Below are positions 1 to 11,756 of a stretch of DNA of 64,000 nucleotides, piece after piece. This DNA is from Deinandra increscens subsp. villosa (lineage: Eukaryota > Streptophyta > Magnoliopsida > Asterales > Asteraceae), in assembly GCA_039602395.1 (NCBI GenBank), contig JBCNJP010000006.1:47392325-47456324 (forward strand). The letters run 5' to 3'. Under the pieces are notes generated by a model. That model was not told the origin of the DNA. It did not search any database and was given only the letters and a program-made list of their open reading frames with translations. Made by a program: the position numbers and the translations under genes. Positions within the stretch are counted from its first letter, which is position 1, and the number at the start of each line of letters is the position of its first letter.

Positions 1-640
1 AAAACCCGGGAGCCGCCCAGAATAGCCTGCTGCCTAACGATTTTATTGAATATGAAGATAAATTACAAGTGTTAAGCAAGAGTGACCGAATAATGCTAAG
101 TGTTACAGTTGTTTGCTATCAGAACTAGTTCGTGCGAGTTGTGTGTTCCAAATTCGATCACCAAGTCAATCTGAAAATTGTGGTCCATCTAGTCCACGTT
201 CTCTCATCTCTGACCGAGTCTTTAGGCTCAATTTGCACATTCATATTACCTGCAAATGGATAAACACAAGGACAAAACAAAGGGGTTAGTCAATAATTGT
301 AACTCAGGATACCGACCCTGTTAGGATATTGAATTCTGCGAGCTGCTTCGAGGATCCCGAATAAAGAGCCCTAACAATTTCCCCTTGAATTTTGACATGT
401 TGTAAATCATGATAACAGCTGTAAAATCCAAATTTCATCCTTATCACCCAAAATAATGACAAAGGCGATGTGGTAGCTTTTGATTTAACTACGGCTCAAC
501 TTCCTAGGCAATTCTCCAATTAAGAATTTACCATAAATACCCCTCTTTTTCCGTCATTAACATATATCAGCCGGAAACCCTTTGAGCTCTCTCTGCTTCC
601 AAGTTAGTTTCTCCTTCATTTTTTTTTTGATTTTTGATTT
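1..640. repeat. Non-coding stretch; first copy of a diverged direct repeat
   Basis: No gene is visible. Roughly 1-400 resembles 1115-1535 in the same order: a GGGAGCCG...GCCTGCTGCCT block, a CTAAGTGTTACAG block, a GTCCACGTT...TGACCGAG block and a CTGCGAGCTGCT block. The copies are diverged and differ by indels. They flank the start of the decayed coding remnant that follows. They could be old terminal repeats or a local duplication; no clean ends are visible. Confidence 0.5.
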
Positions 641-646
641 TGGACC

Positions 647-2877
647 ATGGGTAAAAAGATTACTGGCTCCAGTTCGTCAATCTTAGCTCTGTCAATCGAG
701 GATTTTGTTGACCAGGGGTTTCTTTTCGCCTATGACGAGGAAGCCTGTACTTTTGATGATGACATCTCTGTTTTGAAGGATCTGGTGCATTTCCAGCCGG
801 CACTAAAATCAGGAAGTATGACCCCCGTCTGAGAGCTGATTTTAGTTCCAAAACTTGGGTCTGTTTTCCGTACTACCCCTTTCTTCTCGGAATGTCCTAC
901 GCCTTTCCCGATCTTCTGAATGATTTCTTCAGCACCACCGAGTTGAGCTATTCCCAGGTTGTTTTGGTCAAAAACTGCCGAAGCTATTAGTTGATCAAAC
1001 TTTGTAAGTGGGGTAGTGTGTTTGATGAATTTGGCAATGAAAATGTAAGTTTAGATGTTGACATAAGGATGTAACGAGGGAAAAATCCAGGAATCCCTGA
1101 GTATCCTCAAGGATCCTAGCAAAAAACCTCGGGAGCCGGCTTAAAGTGCCTCCTGCCTCAAACTTTTATATAACAGAGATTGTTCAAGTATAAATGAAGT
1201 GAGCCCGTATTCTAAGTGTTACAGAGAGTTTCGAGAACAAGTGTCGTGTGTTGTGTGCGACCCTAGAGCTCAATATATATCAAGGATTACATAACTAACT
1301 TCCTAAAAATTAGCAACTAATCCACGTCGCCTAGCTAGCCGTTAGAGTCCACTTGGTCCACGTTTTCTGTTAGTTGACCGAGCCTTTAGGGCACGTGTGT
1401 CATATCGATAGTCATCTGCAAAAAATAAATAAGAGGGAAGGTAATTGTTAGTTAAAAATAAAATTCAGGATCCTTACAGTGAAGTGCTTGCGAGACTCTG
1501 CGAGCTGCTCAATATATCCTGAAATCTGGTACCAACACAGGTCATGCCAATGGTGAAGAGAATATTGTTTTCTTGGAACAACATAAACGATAGCCGAGGT
1601 CTCGAAAATGGAGTTCCTAAAATCTGTCGTGCTTACCAACTTCGAACCCATGGAAGCAGTCGATTTGTCCTCTAGGACCGAACATCGAACTCACAATTGA
1701 TTCCCCGCGCCACCCATAATGACTATGACTATAAAAGAAAATTCTTCTTCGTCAAGAGGGATTCAATCCCTAGGGGCAGAATCTGCCCATGCATTGGGTT
1801 GGCAAGGGTAGGATGTCGTATAATCTCTTCAAGAAATTGACATTTATTGCTTTTTAACTATCTTTCAATTCTCTTATTTTATAGCTCAAAATTTTGAGAA
1901 GCTTGTGGCTCCCTAGGAAGATTCTATTGAGAAGTTGAAGAATTTCTACCCCAGTACTGCTGCTGAAAGAGCCTTTGCATTGGAAGCCACTACTAGTGAG
2001 TTAAGTTGCTCGGCCGATCACACCCCCAATACCATGTCTTGTAAGTTGTCTAAAACTTTTTCAAATAGTGAAGCTACTTTGAGGATACTGACCCATAAAT
2101 TCTCAACGCATTACCAAAATCGAGCTTCTCCTTCTCACTTGCTAACTTGGGATCTTTTATGATCGTGAAGGAAGAAAAATCTGATGTCCCTGCTAGCACC
2201 AAACTCAAGCTGCCAACCACTCGCTCCAAGGATTCCTCTGCTAAGAAGAAAAAGACCTCAGAAGCCACAGTTTATCTGGAGGATTTTGAGGATCTCAGCG
2301 CCTCTGACGTTAGTAACAAAGTGCTCATGCAAACCGTGATGGGACTGGTAAGGATATCTGGAACGTTTCTAATTTCTGATGCTGAATCCAAATATGAAAT
2401 CCCTAATTTATCTGGCAGGGCATTGATAAGCTGAGCTCCTTGGCGATGGAGACTGAGAGGATGCTGTGGGACGTTGAAGAGAAAATTGAAGAAATGCAGA
2501 AGACTTCTAAGCTAGAGGCCATGCATCTTCAACAAAAACTAAAAGAGTAGTAGGCAGCTGCCGATAAGGAAAAGCTGAAAGTCGTTGAGGATGCCAAGCG
2601 CTCTGCCGCCAAATCTGTATTCAAAGCCATGATTACAATGGTAATGAGGCGGCTGCCGCCACGATGAAGTTTTGGGACGCAGCTACCTAGAAGGATGTTA
2701 TGGACAGGCTTAGGGATGTGGACATGGTGACTGAGAAGCATGAGAAGGCCGAGGCTAGCAAGGTGGGTAGTGAAGCTAGGAAGTCAATGGACAAAAAACT
2801 GGTGACAGCATCCGGTGAGGAGCTAATAGAGGTTGCAAAGATAGTGGGCGATGAAGGAAAATCCGCAGAGGCCTGAG
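647..2877 (+). pseudogene. Transposase_28-like (putative gypsy-type transposon) protein remnant
   Basis: The first 61 codons from ATG 647 (MGKKITGSSSS..., then a DDFVDQGFL-like block) and the following out-of-frame text to about 1010 (FSSKTWVCFPYYPFLLGMSY-like) match my memory of the N-terminal domain of plant Transposase_28 proteins. A frameshift near 830 and a stop near 990 break it. About 1020-1860 looks like inserted sequence and holds the second copy of the upstream direct repeat. Coding-like text resumes near 1886. Lys/Glu-rich reading frames at 2147-2434 and 2431-2877 have coiled-coil character but carry several stops and at least one frameshift. The function of the family is unknown to me. 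Assigning all parts to one gene is inference. Confidence 0.5.
1115..1535. repeat. Second copy of the diverged direct repeat of 1-400
   Basis: This lies inside the broken Transposase_28-like remnant and shares ordered blocks with 1-400 (GGGAGCCGGCTT, CTAAGTGTTACAGAGAG, GTCCACGTTTTCTG, CTGCGAGCTGCTC). The segment from 1536 to 1885 shows nothing recognisable apart from a TTTTATAG acceptor-like site near 1884. Confidence 0.4.
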
Positions 2878-3970
2878 CCCACTTTTTATTTTTCAGTTGG
2901 TTTAAAAATAATTTGTAGTTCTTTTTGTTTGAATATTTGTGGTGGTTAAAACAGAACAAGTTTAAGTAGGTCTGGAAAAAAAAAACAATGGTGGGACCCG
3001 GGTGGAGGGATCCTGAGTTTTTGGGATGAAGCGCGGGTTTCCTTTGAATGGTACGTGACATTGGGCAGCCACAGGTGGAGGGATCTTGTGTTTACAAGAC
3101 AAAGCCTGGGGTTGCCCCCTTTGATATCCTGCAAGTTAATATAATAACCTGACTTTTGACTATCATGGTGTGTTTATGTCCTTATTTTGATTGTTTATGA
3201 AAATTTTTTAAATGTTTGAGCGAGAATCCCAAAGGATGCCTTAGGGATGCTTAGATAAAAAAATGTTCAGATTAAAGATGTGAGTTAACAAACCATGATA
3301 CAAGTCAGTGCAGACATATCATGATATAGAATCATTTGAAAATAAATTACCTAAATAGTAGGTTTTACCTTAGGCACATTTAGATGAGTTATGTATCCTC
3401 TTTCAGTATCCTTAAGGATCCTTGTGGTAAAACCATAGTAACTTTGAAATTGAGTTAAACTGGGGATATACCTGGGATACTTAGGACTAAGAAAAATTGG
3501 GGTTAAACCCAATAAAATTTGGGACTAAGCCAACTTGGGATAAACCCAATAAAACTTGGGACTAAGCCAACTAAGGAGAAACCCGATACATAAGTGACAT
3601 GAATATGCCAAAACCTTAGTAAACACATCATTGTTAATAGCCTTAGACATTTCGTGAGGATAACATGTCTACTATTACTTGAGGATTCACTCCGTAGCCA
3701 ACATCAATGAAATTGTCAGCCACCTCAAGGATAGACTGGTCCCGCCATCTCGAACTACGGGTAAATCATGTGCGCTCCTGGAGGGGTGTTTCCCAATTCT
3801 TAGAAAATGTGAATACCTTTTAAACGTTAGAAGGTATTCTAAATACCTTAAGCGTAGGTGAGGTGGCCAATCTCTAGCTCATGTCATAATACTTGAGCTA
3901 CGACAAAACACTTCAAGGCTTGGTGCGGGGTGGGTGTTAGCTGGGCTAACACCATCACTCCAATGCTTAA
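2878..3970. other. Non-coding spacer with short degenerate repeats
   Basis: No coding potential that I trust. 3000-3130 holds two diverged copies of a block starting GGTGGAGGGATC. 3505-3578 is a two-copy tandem repeat. The tail from 3600 to 3970 is low-copy-looking sequence ending near the decayed gag of element A. Confidence 0.5.
3505..3578. repeat. Two-copy tandem repeat of about 37 bp
   Basis: The unit runs ACCCAATAAAATTTGGGACT then AAGCCAACTTGGGATAA and is repeated with one or two changes. A partial third unit precedes it (GGGGTTAAACCC). Confidence 0.7.
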
Positions 3971-4020
3971 GTTAGTAAACCATTTTAGAAATAATGGCAA
4001 TTGTGCTGAATATGACCCAT

Positions 4021-5330
4021 TTATCCGAATCCGTAGCACTTAATTTCACGGTTTTGAGTAGTCGGAGTGCCATTGTTACTACCGTTACCGTTCCCATTTG
4101 GACGTCGTATCCCGTTACTTTTACAATTCCTAGCTAAGTGTCCAAACCTTCCACAATTCCTACAAACCAAATAGTTCTCTATATGGTGCTTGCCACACTT
4201 GTTGCACTTTGGGTGAGGTCCTTTATATGCCACTTTCGTTCCTACCCCCATCGTTACGAAGAAAGTTACTACCGTTACATTTCCCGTTGCGACCGGCTTC
4301 ACCATTATCCTTGCTTGGTTGGTTTCTTGGGACAGGCTTCACCATTATCCTTTACTCAAAAAAATACCTCCTATCTTCTTATTCCCTTCGAATTGCTCAT
4401 CACCGTTGCTTGGGTAAACATCTCTCCATACACGCTTTTCACCAATACTTGATGATTATTTTTGGGCTCTTACCAATTCACCGGATAATGCTCCAGCAAG
4501 ATCAATTGCTTTAGCAAACGTTCAAGGATTAGCGGCCCTCATGCTAGTGCATATAGAAGCGTGCAAACCATAGATGTATTTCACAATTACTCTCTCTTCT
4601 AGCGTTACCAAATGTGGTACTAGCTTGGACAAATCTTCGAATCTATGAGAGTATCTGGCATGATCGTATCCTATCATTGTTAAATTATGGAATTCCTGCT
4701 CTAGCTTTTCCACTTCATGCGGTGGATAATATTTCCCCATAAGCAATACCCTAAACTCTCTCTAGCTAAACTTATTCACGGATGCGAGTTTTGGCTTATA
4801 ATTGCTTATGTCGAGAACTGCTTCAATAGCCTCCAACCAACACAACAAACCCGTTGGATGTTCTTTTCCATAGAAGAGCTTTGGCTCACAACTCATGAAT
4901 GCTTTGTAGGAATATCCATTTCGTTCTTCACCGAGGTCAAATGGGTCTTCCCAAAATCACGGAAAGCTTCTTCCTCTTTGTTTCCTCTTGTTTCTACCTC
5001 TGCCACAATCGTGGGTAAGTCATTTTCAATAGCTTCCGCCACTTGTTGCAAAATGGTTTTCGGAGTAGCGTTTTCCACATGCCTAGGGGTGTCATTGTGA
5101 ATTGTCGGAGTGTGTTGTCAGTGTTGACTTAGAGTTCCTTGCAGAGTTGGTGGGTGAGGTGGTGGTGTTTCCATCTGTATGGATACGTGGGTTTCGCTTT
5201 GGCTATGATTGACTTTAGGCTCGAAGTCTAGACCTCGGCCGGCACCACATCCTCTATCGCGTCCACGTCCTGTACCACGACCTAGTCCTTGACCGTGCCC
5301 ACAACATACGTTGGCACTTCCGGGTAACAT
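4021..5330 (-). pseudogene. gag: Gypsy element A: decayed gag
   Basis: Read on the minus strand, three open pieces are in the expected order. 5330-5118 is a Gly/Arg-rich N-terminus (GQGLGRGTGRGRDRG). 4746-4522 is the retrotransposon gag fold (YYPPHEVEKLEQEF, NLTM, RYSHRF, IYGLH). 4305-4021 has a CCHC zinc knuckle (CRNCGRFGHLARNC) after a CNKCGKHH half-knuckle. Gag would form the capsid-like particle and bind element RNA. Frameshifts separate the pieces, and no protease or pol follows: sequence left of about 3970 is unrelated. It belongs with the primer site and LTR upstream at 6660-9155, on the same strand. Confidence 0.8.
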
Positions 5331-5615
5331 TCTATGTCATCAAGGTCACACATAACGCATGTGGTTTGGTATAACATTTCACAAACACAAGTTCAAGATA
5401 TAAGCTTATCTAAAGGTTAAAAAGGGACTAATTTCTAAGAGGGATAATGGTTTTTGGGGTTACAATACTTAAAGAAATAGATAAACGATTACAAGAAAAT
5501 TAAGAAACTAATACAAGGAAATAAAAGACAAGTGCAAGAAATAAGACATAATTAGTTTCTAAAATTCCCGAGAAATGACGAGAACAAACTTTTCGCCGCA
5601 TGGACTATATTTTGG

Positions 5616-6297
5616 TCAAGAAGCCTCTCCTTCGCTCGCTTCTATGTAAAGCGGCCTCGCGAATTTGAGCTTCACGAAGATCTTCACATAGCCTTTGATT
5701 TTCTGACACGTGATGGCGGTGACATCATACGGGTCAACACCATGCAGATAATAGGGGTCGTTGGGTGCGGGGTGAAAAGTAAAGCTTGCCCTTCCACCAA
5801 CGTATCCACGTGGATCTTCATATCCAAACATGGGACCCATACGAAAACTTTGTCGGACTTCCTCTTCGTATGCTAGTAGCATAGCGGTTATCGACCTAAT
5901 GGTCGGTCCTAATGCTGGGATAGACATTGGTTGAGGGATTAGTGGGATAGGTATCATGACCGGTTGTGGAGGTTCCCTCGTGTGGTTATGGAATGATGGG
6001 TGATGATCGATGGTTAGTTCGATTCGGTTGTGCCCTTGGCATTCCAAGCTCTCTCGAATTTGACCGTGTTCACGAGCATATTTCATTTAGGTAAATTGAT
6101 TTGTCGGTTATAGTCCTTTCCCCCGAGCTATCATGGGGATAAAGTAAGTGCCCATATCCATATTCGATGGCTTGTTGTACCCAACCTTTTGAATGAGGGT
6201 CATTCTCGATCTCCCAACCTATGATTGTCGAAGGTTTTCGTTCCATCGAGTTAGATGGACCTGCTTCGTTTAGTAGTGGGCTCTTACCTGAGGCCAT
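5616..6297 (-). pseudogene. Unknown ORF pair between primer site and gag of element A
   Basis: Two minus-strand ORFs overlap by 17 bases in different frames. 6297-6070 (75 aa) starts MASGKSPLLNEAGPSNSMER. 6086-5616 (156 aa) starts MKYAREHGQIRESLECQGHN and has a Pro-rich centre (REPPQPVMIPIPLIPQP) and a GPMFGYEDPRGYVGG block. They lie after the primer site and before gag, in the same orientation. I recognise no domain, membrane segment or catalytic motif. The overlap may be a frameshift in one ancestral ORF. 5331-5615 between this pair and gag holds nothing recognisable. Confidence 0.5.
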
Positions 6298-6483
6298 TAT
6301 CTATTACAAGCTAAATTTAATTTATAGTACTAAGCATGTAAATCTATCTAATATGCAAAAATGTAGATCTTATCTTTGGGACTTGGTTGTCGTCTTGGTC
6401 ATGATAATATCGTTGGCGTCATCTTTTTGGAAAATTCTTGTTTTTGAAAAGTGTTTGTGGTGACTCCTATGCATTTGATGTCC

Positions 6484-6837
6484 GGGCTGTGATACCAATC
6501 TGTCACACCCCGTTCGGGAGGTCCCGTTTGGAGTCAATTGATTGGTACACATGGTACCAGTAATAAGAGGCATGAGTGCGAACAAGTAATCAAATAACAA
6601 ATTCATTAATAATTTAAGGTTTTTCACCCCATGGGGTGAAATTGTCTTTGGCCATATCGGGCTGTGATACCAATCTGTCACACCCCATTTGGGAGGTCCC
6701 GTTTGGAGTCAACTGATTGGTACACATGGTACCAGTAATAAGATGCATGAGCGTGCGAGCAAGTAATCAAATAACAAATTTATCAATAATTTAAGGTTTT
6801 TCACCCCATGGGGTGAAATTGCCTTTGGCCATATCGG
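6484..6837. repeat. Tandem duplication of primer site plus LTR end (175 and 179 bp)
   Basis: 6484-6658 and 6659-6837 are near-identical direct copies, each starting GGGCTGTGATACCAATCTGT and ending at GGCCATATCGG. Each copy carries the minus-strand primer site and the LTR terminus TGTCACACCCC. The copies differ at a few bases and by a 2-bp indel (GAGTGCGAAC against GAGCGTGCGAGC). Confidence 0.9.
6660..6672 (-). other. Primer binding site of element A (initiator Met tRNA type)
   Basis: On the minus strand it reads TGGTATCACAGCC, one base off the TGGTATCAGAGCC complement of the plant initiator-Met tRNA 3' end, three bases after the LTR terminus TGTGACA. A duplicate stands at 6485-6497. Confidence 0.8.
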
Positions 6838-9155
6838 CCTTCATACATTTTAATTGTCTCATCGGGGTACATTTCCCTGGAATACCAAAAGAAACAAAAG
6901 TAGATTGTATTATAACAAAGCTATTTAAATGAGGAAGAATGCCAATGTTGATGGGATATGACTCTTCCATGCCCATGACGCCGACCTTGCTCCAAGCTCC
7001 TCCATAATCCTATGTAACTGAAATATACGCTAAAAATGGTCAACTATAAAGTTGGTGAGATCATGGTTTAACACACACACAAAATGAATTAAGTAATATA
7101 AATAATAAGAGTACAAAATATATTGTAATAAACGTAACAAATAGTTCCACAATTAACCATCCCCTATTCGCCATGGTCCTTACCCGATTGCTTTGCGTGC
7201 GACCATACGACCATAAGTTCTTCTCGTTTAAAAATATAAGATAATGGACCCAACCATGGGGCCTCGTTGTGCCAAAAGTACTATGCCGTCGACGTGAGGG
7301 AGTCCCAAATATGGGCACGTGGACGTGGGGTCATTATCCCCAAATAGCGCTACCCATATTACTCGCGGTACCTTTCCAAGAAATTAAGATTGTGTATATG
7401 CAAGTCTAGTGGGGTAACATACTAGACCGACCACAATGATGTGTAAACAATGGCATTATTAATTAGACATTCTAGTTTTAATTTGTGTATATTTCACACC
7501 AAAGTAATAAAATGTAAAGTGGGGAAAATACGTGAAACTCACTTTAGATTGCGTTAGTGTCCTTGAGTATGCGACGTGGACCTAAATTATAGCATAAGAA
7601 TAAATAATATGTCTAAAGAGCATAATTGCCCGTGGTCCATGTCTCTAAGTATCGATTGAGCATTCTTATGGGTTTTAATAGGTTATTATGTTTAATTCTC
7701 CTAGCGTCACAAATTAGTATGAATAATTATTTAATAAACCTATATGAAACATAGTCATTCAAGTGTTACATAACTAATATAGGTATTATAAGTATAATAT
7801 AATGTCAAAACACTGTTGAGAATTTAATAAGAATAATGAATGTGAGTCTCGGGTGTTACCCGTAATGTATTGGGCTTGGTGAACTTAACCGACGGCCCAA
7901 ATGGTAATTCTGGGCCTATTTTAGTGTCTTGGCCTAAGCGTAACGATCTGGGCTTGGCTAATGTAGTTCAGCAGCCCAATCGATATGATCAGTAGGCCTG
8001 GCCCATGTTTTAGGCAACCTGGACCGTTTCCCTTGAGCCCGTTTACTTAACCTGATGGGTCGTACTCGCTGGGTGCGAGTGACTCGACCATTGTTGAGTC
8101 TAATCTTAACCCGGTAGGTTCCTAGTTCTCCTGACCCGACCCGTAGGCGGTCTGACCCGTTCGCTGGGTCTACCAGTTGGTTTGTTGGGTCCAGTGGGCT
8201 ACCTTGTTAGGCCCGATCCGTGACACGATGGTTTATCCGGTTTTCATGCATGCGTGAATGCTTATTCCAAGACTCAAACCATCTTCACTATGGTTTAGTG
8301 AAGTGACCCATGCTGTTGCATGTGGCTAAATCCAAACTCCGGGGTTCCCGTAGGCAACCCAGTTGTTGGTTTGATCCGACCCGGTTCAATTTTATGATCT
8401 AGATAGGTTTTAATGTTTGCATGGGATGAAATAAATTAATGTAGTGTGACAAAAAGGTTTATAAACCGTTTTAGTAAGAAAATGTGATCCATAAGATAGA
8501 TTATTACAAGAAATCCGTTTATGGTTACATTTAATTTAAAACCAATTACATGCATGTTTGATCTAGATAGTTGGTGACCAAATTCCTAACTCATTCGATA
8601 TCCTAGTTGCATGTAACCATAGATCATGTATAAACCGGAATCTAGAACTACAAATACTAACCTTGAACCTTGATGTGGTACCCAATTGCTTGGATGAATC
8701 CTGGCTTCCAAGTGGTGCTCCTAGAATCCAAACCGTGTTATATACTTATGGTAATCACTATGTTTGAACTTTAGATGAGTATGGCTTACCTTAGGAATCG
8801 ATGGCTTGCTATGGTTGATGGCGTTGGATGATGGTTGACGGTGATGATGTGTGGTCAGTGGTGGTTTAAAGTGCTTTGGTATCCGATGGTTCGAGAGAAT
8901 GAGAGTAAAGTGAGTGGTTGGCTTCGGGTCGGTGGTTATAACATCCTTAAGAATCCGACCGTTGCCTACTTAGCCAATGAGAGACCCGAAGGTTGCATGC
9001 AACTTGGTAGCGGTGAGTCTTGCACTAACACCGAATACAAGCAATCCCTCTGGTTGGCCCGTTTGCATGCATGGTTCCGGATTGGAGGTTGGTGGCATGT
9101 GATGGGAAAGCAAGGCAAGTGTTTGATTGGCCACTTTGGGCGGTGGAACCCTATT
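6676..9155 (-). mobile_element. Gypsy element A: 5' LTR (start cut by element B)
   Basis: The minus-strand LTR ends TGTGACA at 6676. A splice-acceptor-like site lies 342 bases before the end (junction at 7018), with CTCACCAAC at 7051-7059 and TTGAC at 7039-7043. 7865-8230 is rich in GGGCC and GCCCA. The beginning of the LTR is not visible: element B starts at 9156, probably inserted in it. Open frames such as 8835-9248 run across the A/B boundary and are not genes. Confidence 0.65.
7018..7059 (-). other. Candidate 3' splice site in LTR A
   Basis: On the minus strand: CTCACCAAC, then TTGAC, then a T-rich tract ending TATATTTCAG, then TTACATAGG. Composition and spacing fit a plant branch point and acceptor. 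It matches the same block in every other gypsy LTR here. Confidence 0.55.
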
Positions 9156-9434
9156 TGTCACACCCCCAAAAATCTACGCGCGGAATACCCCGCAGAGAGC
9201 GTGACAAATCGGGATCGCATTCCAATAGTTACACCTAACGACCAGTAATTAATAAAAAGACGTTTCATATTTCATTAAACTATAAATTCAGAGTTTTACA
9301 AATGCGGAAGCGTAAATACAAATAGAAATCTAAATAAAAGCATTGTCACCCAAGGTGACGTGACTTGTCCAAATACACTAAAAGTGTTTCAAAGACTCAT
9401 GCATGTGTACTCGTGATACTCGAACACCTGCGAC

Positions 9435-9487
9435 CTGAGAGTATCATGTTTAAAGAAAAAGTGTTAACCAAAGGTTGGTGAGTTCAC
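9435..9487 (-). other. Candidate 3' splice site in LTR B
   Basis: On the minus strand GTGAACTCACCAAC is followed by GTTAACAC, a T-rich tract and ATACTCTCAG, with the junction at 9435. It lies 279 bases from the LTR end. The sister copy at 17533-17585 has GTTGACAC as the branch-like site. Confidence 0.55.
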
Positions 9488-9723
9488 AGGTTTTGATATT
9501 CACAGTAAAGTTTTTCGCCTATGGACACAACAGTTTAAAGTCCATAGATAAGTTGTAAAGTTTTTCGCCTCGAACACCCGCAGCCGAAGCTGACTAATAA
9601 GTTGTAGGAATCCTCCTTACGGGTTTTGCCTTCCCGTGTCCCACCAGAAACAACGGTACGTTTAGGCAAATATTGCTCTCAGTCCGACCGCCAGTCGGGT
9701 GGTGCATCACGTGCCCATTGAGA

Positions 9724-9740
9724 GGGGTTTGTCAAACCCC
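9724..9740 (-). other. Conserved LTR hairpin
   Basis: GGGGTTTGACAAACCCC in LTR sense, with 8-bp arms. Equivalents occur in the other LTR families with different but still complementary outer bases. Confidence 0.6.
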
Positions 9741-9873
9741 AGTAGTACTACTCAATATTACCTCACTATTCACTATGTAAGGACTTAGTTTTTTGTGTTA
9801 AGCAAATCTGGTACATGTGATATGTTGGAAATAACAAAGCTATCTAAAAACAGTAAGTAATTTTTCATGCTCT

Positions 9874-9889
9874 CCCCCCCCCCCCCCCC
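9874..9889. repeat. C16 homopolymer
   Basis: A run of 16 C. The sister LTR at 18,024 has only CTCTCTTCC, so this is an expansion or an assembly error. Confidence 0.9.
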
Positions 9890-10659
9890 AAAAGAAAAGA
9901 GTCTAGTGGGGCTGTGAAACTTACCTTCGGGTGCACAACAAATTCCCGATAAATAACAACAACCAGTAGCAAATAGCAGGTCTTGTGTACTTTTTTACCA
10001 AACACCTAATGAGCATATAACATAAGTGTGTGTTTAATTGAAAACAATTAAGTTTAGACAAATGGTGAAAGATAGACGATGTCAACTGTGACATGACGAA
10101 GATAAGAAGTCCAAAACGAGTCGCGGAAGGCATGTAGTCAAAATCATAACGATTAAGAATGTCGATTATCAATCAATAACATACGTTTATGAAATCAAAT
10201 AGTAAAATGTGTATATATATTTAAATATATACATAACCAAATATACAGTTATATCAACAACAATGTACTCAAATGTACTTATATGTTCGTATATATTTCT
10301 ATAAATATATATAATACTAACGTTTAGAAGGTTTATATCGCACGATACGACAAAATATATTATTCGTATATGTAGATTTTTATATAAATATAAGAGTTAC
10401 TAAAACGTTTTTTTTAATATTTTCCTCATACGTGTATTTATTCGTTCTTTTCTAAATACACATCCTTTATATTATTCTTTTTAAAAAATATATATATTTA
10501 TATGATAATCATATTATATAACCAAAGAGATAAAATAAAACGGGGATAACAAGTTTTACGAGGGTTCCTATGGTTGAAGATAACATAAATGACAATCGAT
10601 GATAGGTTGTTAGGCTAAACAAGTCCTTGAAACAAAAAAAAATTAACACAAAAAAGTGA

Positions 10660-10735
10660 AAGCCGGAGGTCATTGGGTTCGAAGCCGTGACCTCCCATTC
10701 ACACCATAAGGCCATAGCCACTGGGCTGGTGAATG
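10660..10735 (-). other. tRNA-like segment 1 inside LTR B
   Basis: On the minus strand CCAGCCCAGTGGCT (10718-10731 region) resembles an A box (TAGCTCAGTGGTT) and GGCTTCGAACCC (10675-10686) resembles a B box. Spacing is about 40 nt, as in tRNA genes. No complete cloverleaf is evident. It could be a tRNA-derived SINE fragment captured by the LTR. Confidence 0.45.
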
Positions 10736-10819
10736 AACTTGTTAACTGGCCCGACAGAAATGATTTTGTGTAAACAGGGGAGTTGGATCATGATTGCAGA
10801 AAAACAAGAAAAAGAATGT

Positions 10820-10890
10820 TGAGGCTGGGTCTTGAACCTGCGGCCTCTACCATATAATGCGCAGGTGTAACCACTGGAACAAGTCTCCAA
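10820..10890 (-). other. tRNA-like segment 2 inside LTR B
   Basis: On the minus strand TTGTTCCAGTGGTTA (near 10871-10884) is A-box-like and GGTTCAAGACC (10828-10838) is B-box-like, about 35 nt apart. A T-rich stretch follows. It has the same strand and design as segment 1, about 150 bp away. Confidence 0.45.
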
Positions 10891-11051
10891 GTTGAAATCA
10901 AAACAAAAAACAAATAAGAATAATCTTTAACTGCGCGCGTCACCTTCTTCCTCTTTGACCTAATCTCGCCGGAACTATTTTCCAGTCGTCGGAAAAACGT
11001 GAAAGTGAAAGCGTATGAATAGAAAGAAACGAAAACATAATAGATTGATTA

Positions 11052-11060
11052 CCTCAAGTC
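11052..11060 (-). other. Candidate 5' splice site in LTR B
   Basis: On the minus strand: ...GACTTGAG|GTAATCAATCT, followed by T-rich sequence. The upstream stretch (11070-11280) looks like a first exon. It pairs with the acceptor at 9435. Confidence 0.4.
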
Positions 11061-11714
11061 GGAGATAGATTGCGAGGTGTTTTTAACGTCAAAACCGAAC
11101 CGAAACACGAACATGACACTTCGATCGCTGTCACGATTTGCACCTCGAATTCCTTCCAGTTGCTAGACAGCGAATGGTGATCATCACAAGGTGTTACAGT
11201 GGTGGTTTTTAGCCGGAAATCTTGGCTCCGATGGGGGTGTTTTCTTGGCGACGGCTAGAGAGGAAACGAGAGGGAGAAAAGGTTGTGATGTGCCAAATGA
11301 CGGGATGAAACTAAGTCGATGGTTCATAACTCTTGAGGCTTGACCGATCATTGCCAATAACCGACAGAAATTGATTAGTATTGACGCCGGCGAATGGATC
11401 GATGGATGGACGGTTACAAAAGTTCTCTTAATTCAAGATTGCCAATTTGGCAAGATTAGTCCCTGGCCACCTTACATAATAGGAGATCAAGTTTCTGCAA
11501 TTACAAGAGTAGTCCCTCTGGTTTGATTAAATATAAAACAAGTTTAGAAAGTGGCAAGATTAGTCCCTCGAGGTTTATAAATCTCTAATGAACTCAAACG
11601 GAGTTAACAGAGGATGACTTTAACAAGTGAATACGTGGGAGTAATGTATAACGTACGACATTTATAAAATATAATCTTTGATTATCTACATAAAATCATG
11701 AATGTAATCTCATG

Positions 11715-11718
<4 letters not shown>

Positions 11719-11753
<35 letters not shown>
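11719..11753. repeat. TA dinucleotide microsatellite
   Basis: About 17 TA units in LTR B. Confidence 0.95.

Positions 11754-11756
<3 letters not shown>

Noticed and set aside
8835..9248. 137-codon open frame
   Set aside because: It crosses the A/B LTR boundary at 9156 and has no domain; chance frame.
10660..10890. Functional tRNA genes
   Set aside because: A and B boxes are visible but no acceptor stem or anticodon arm can be drawn.
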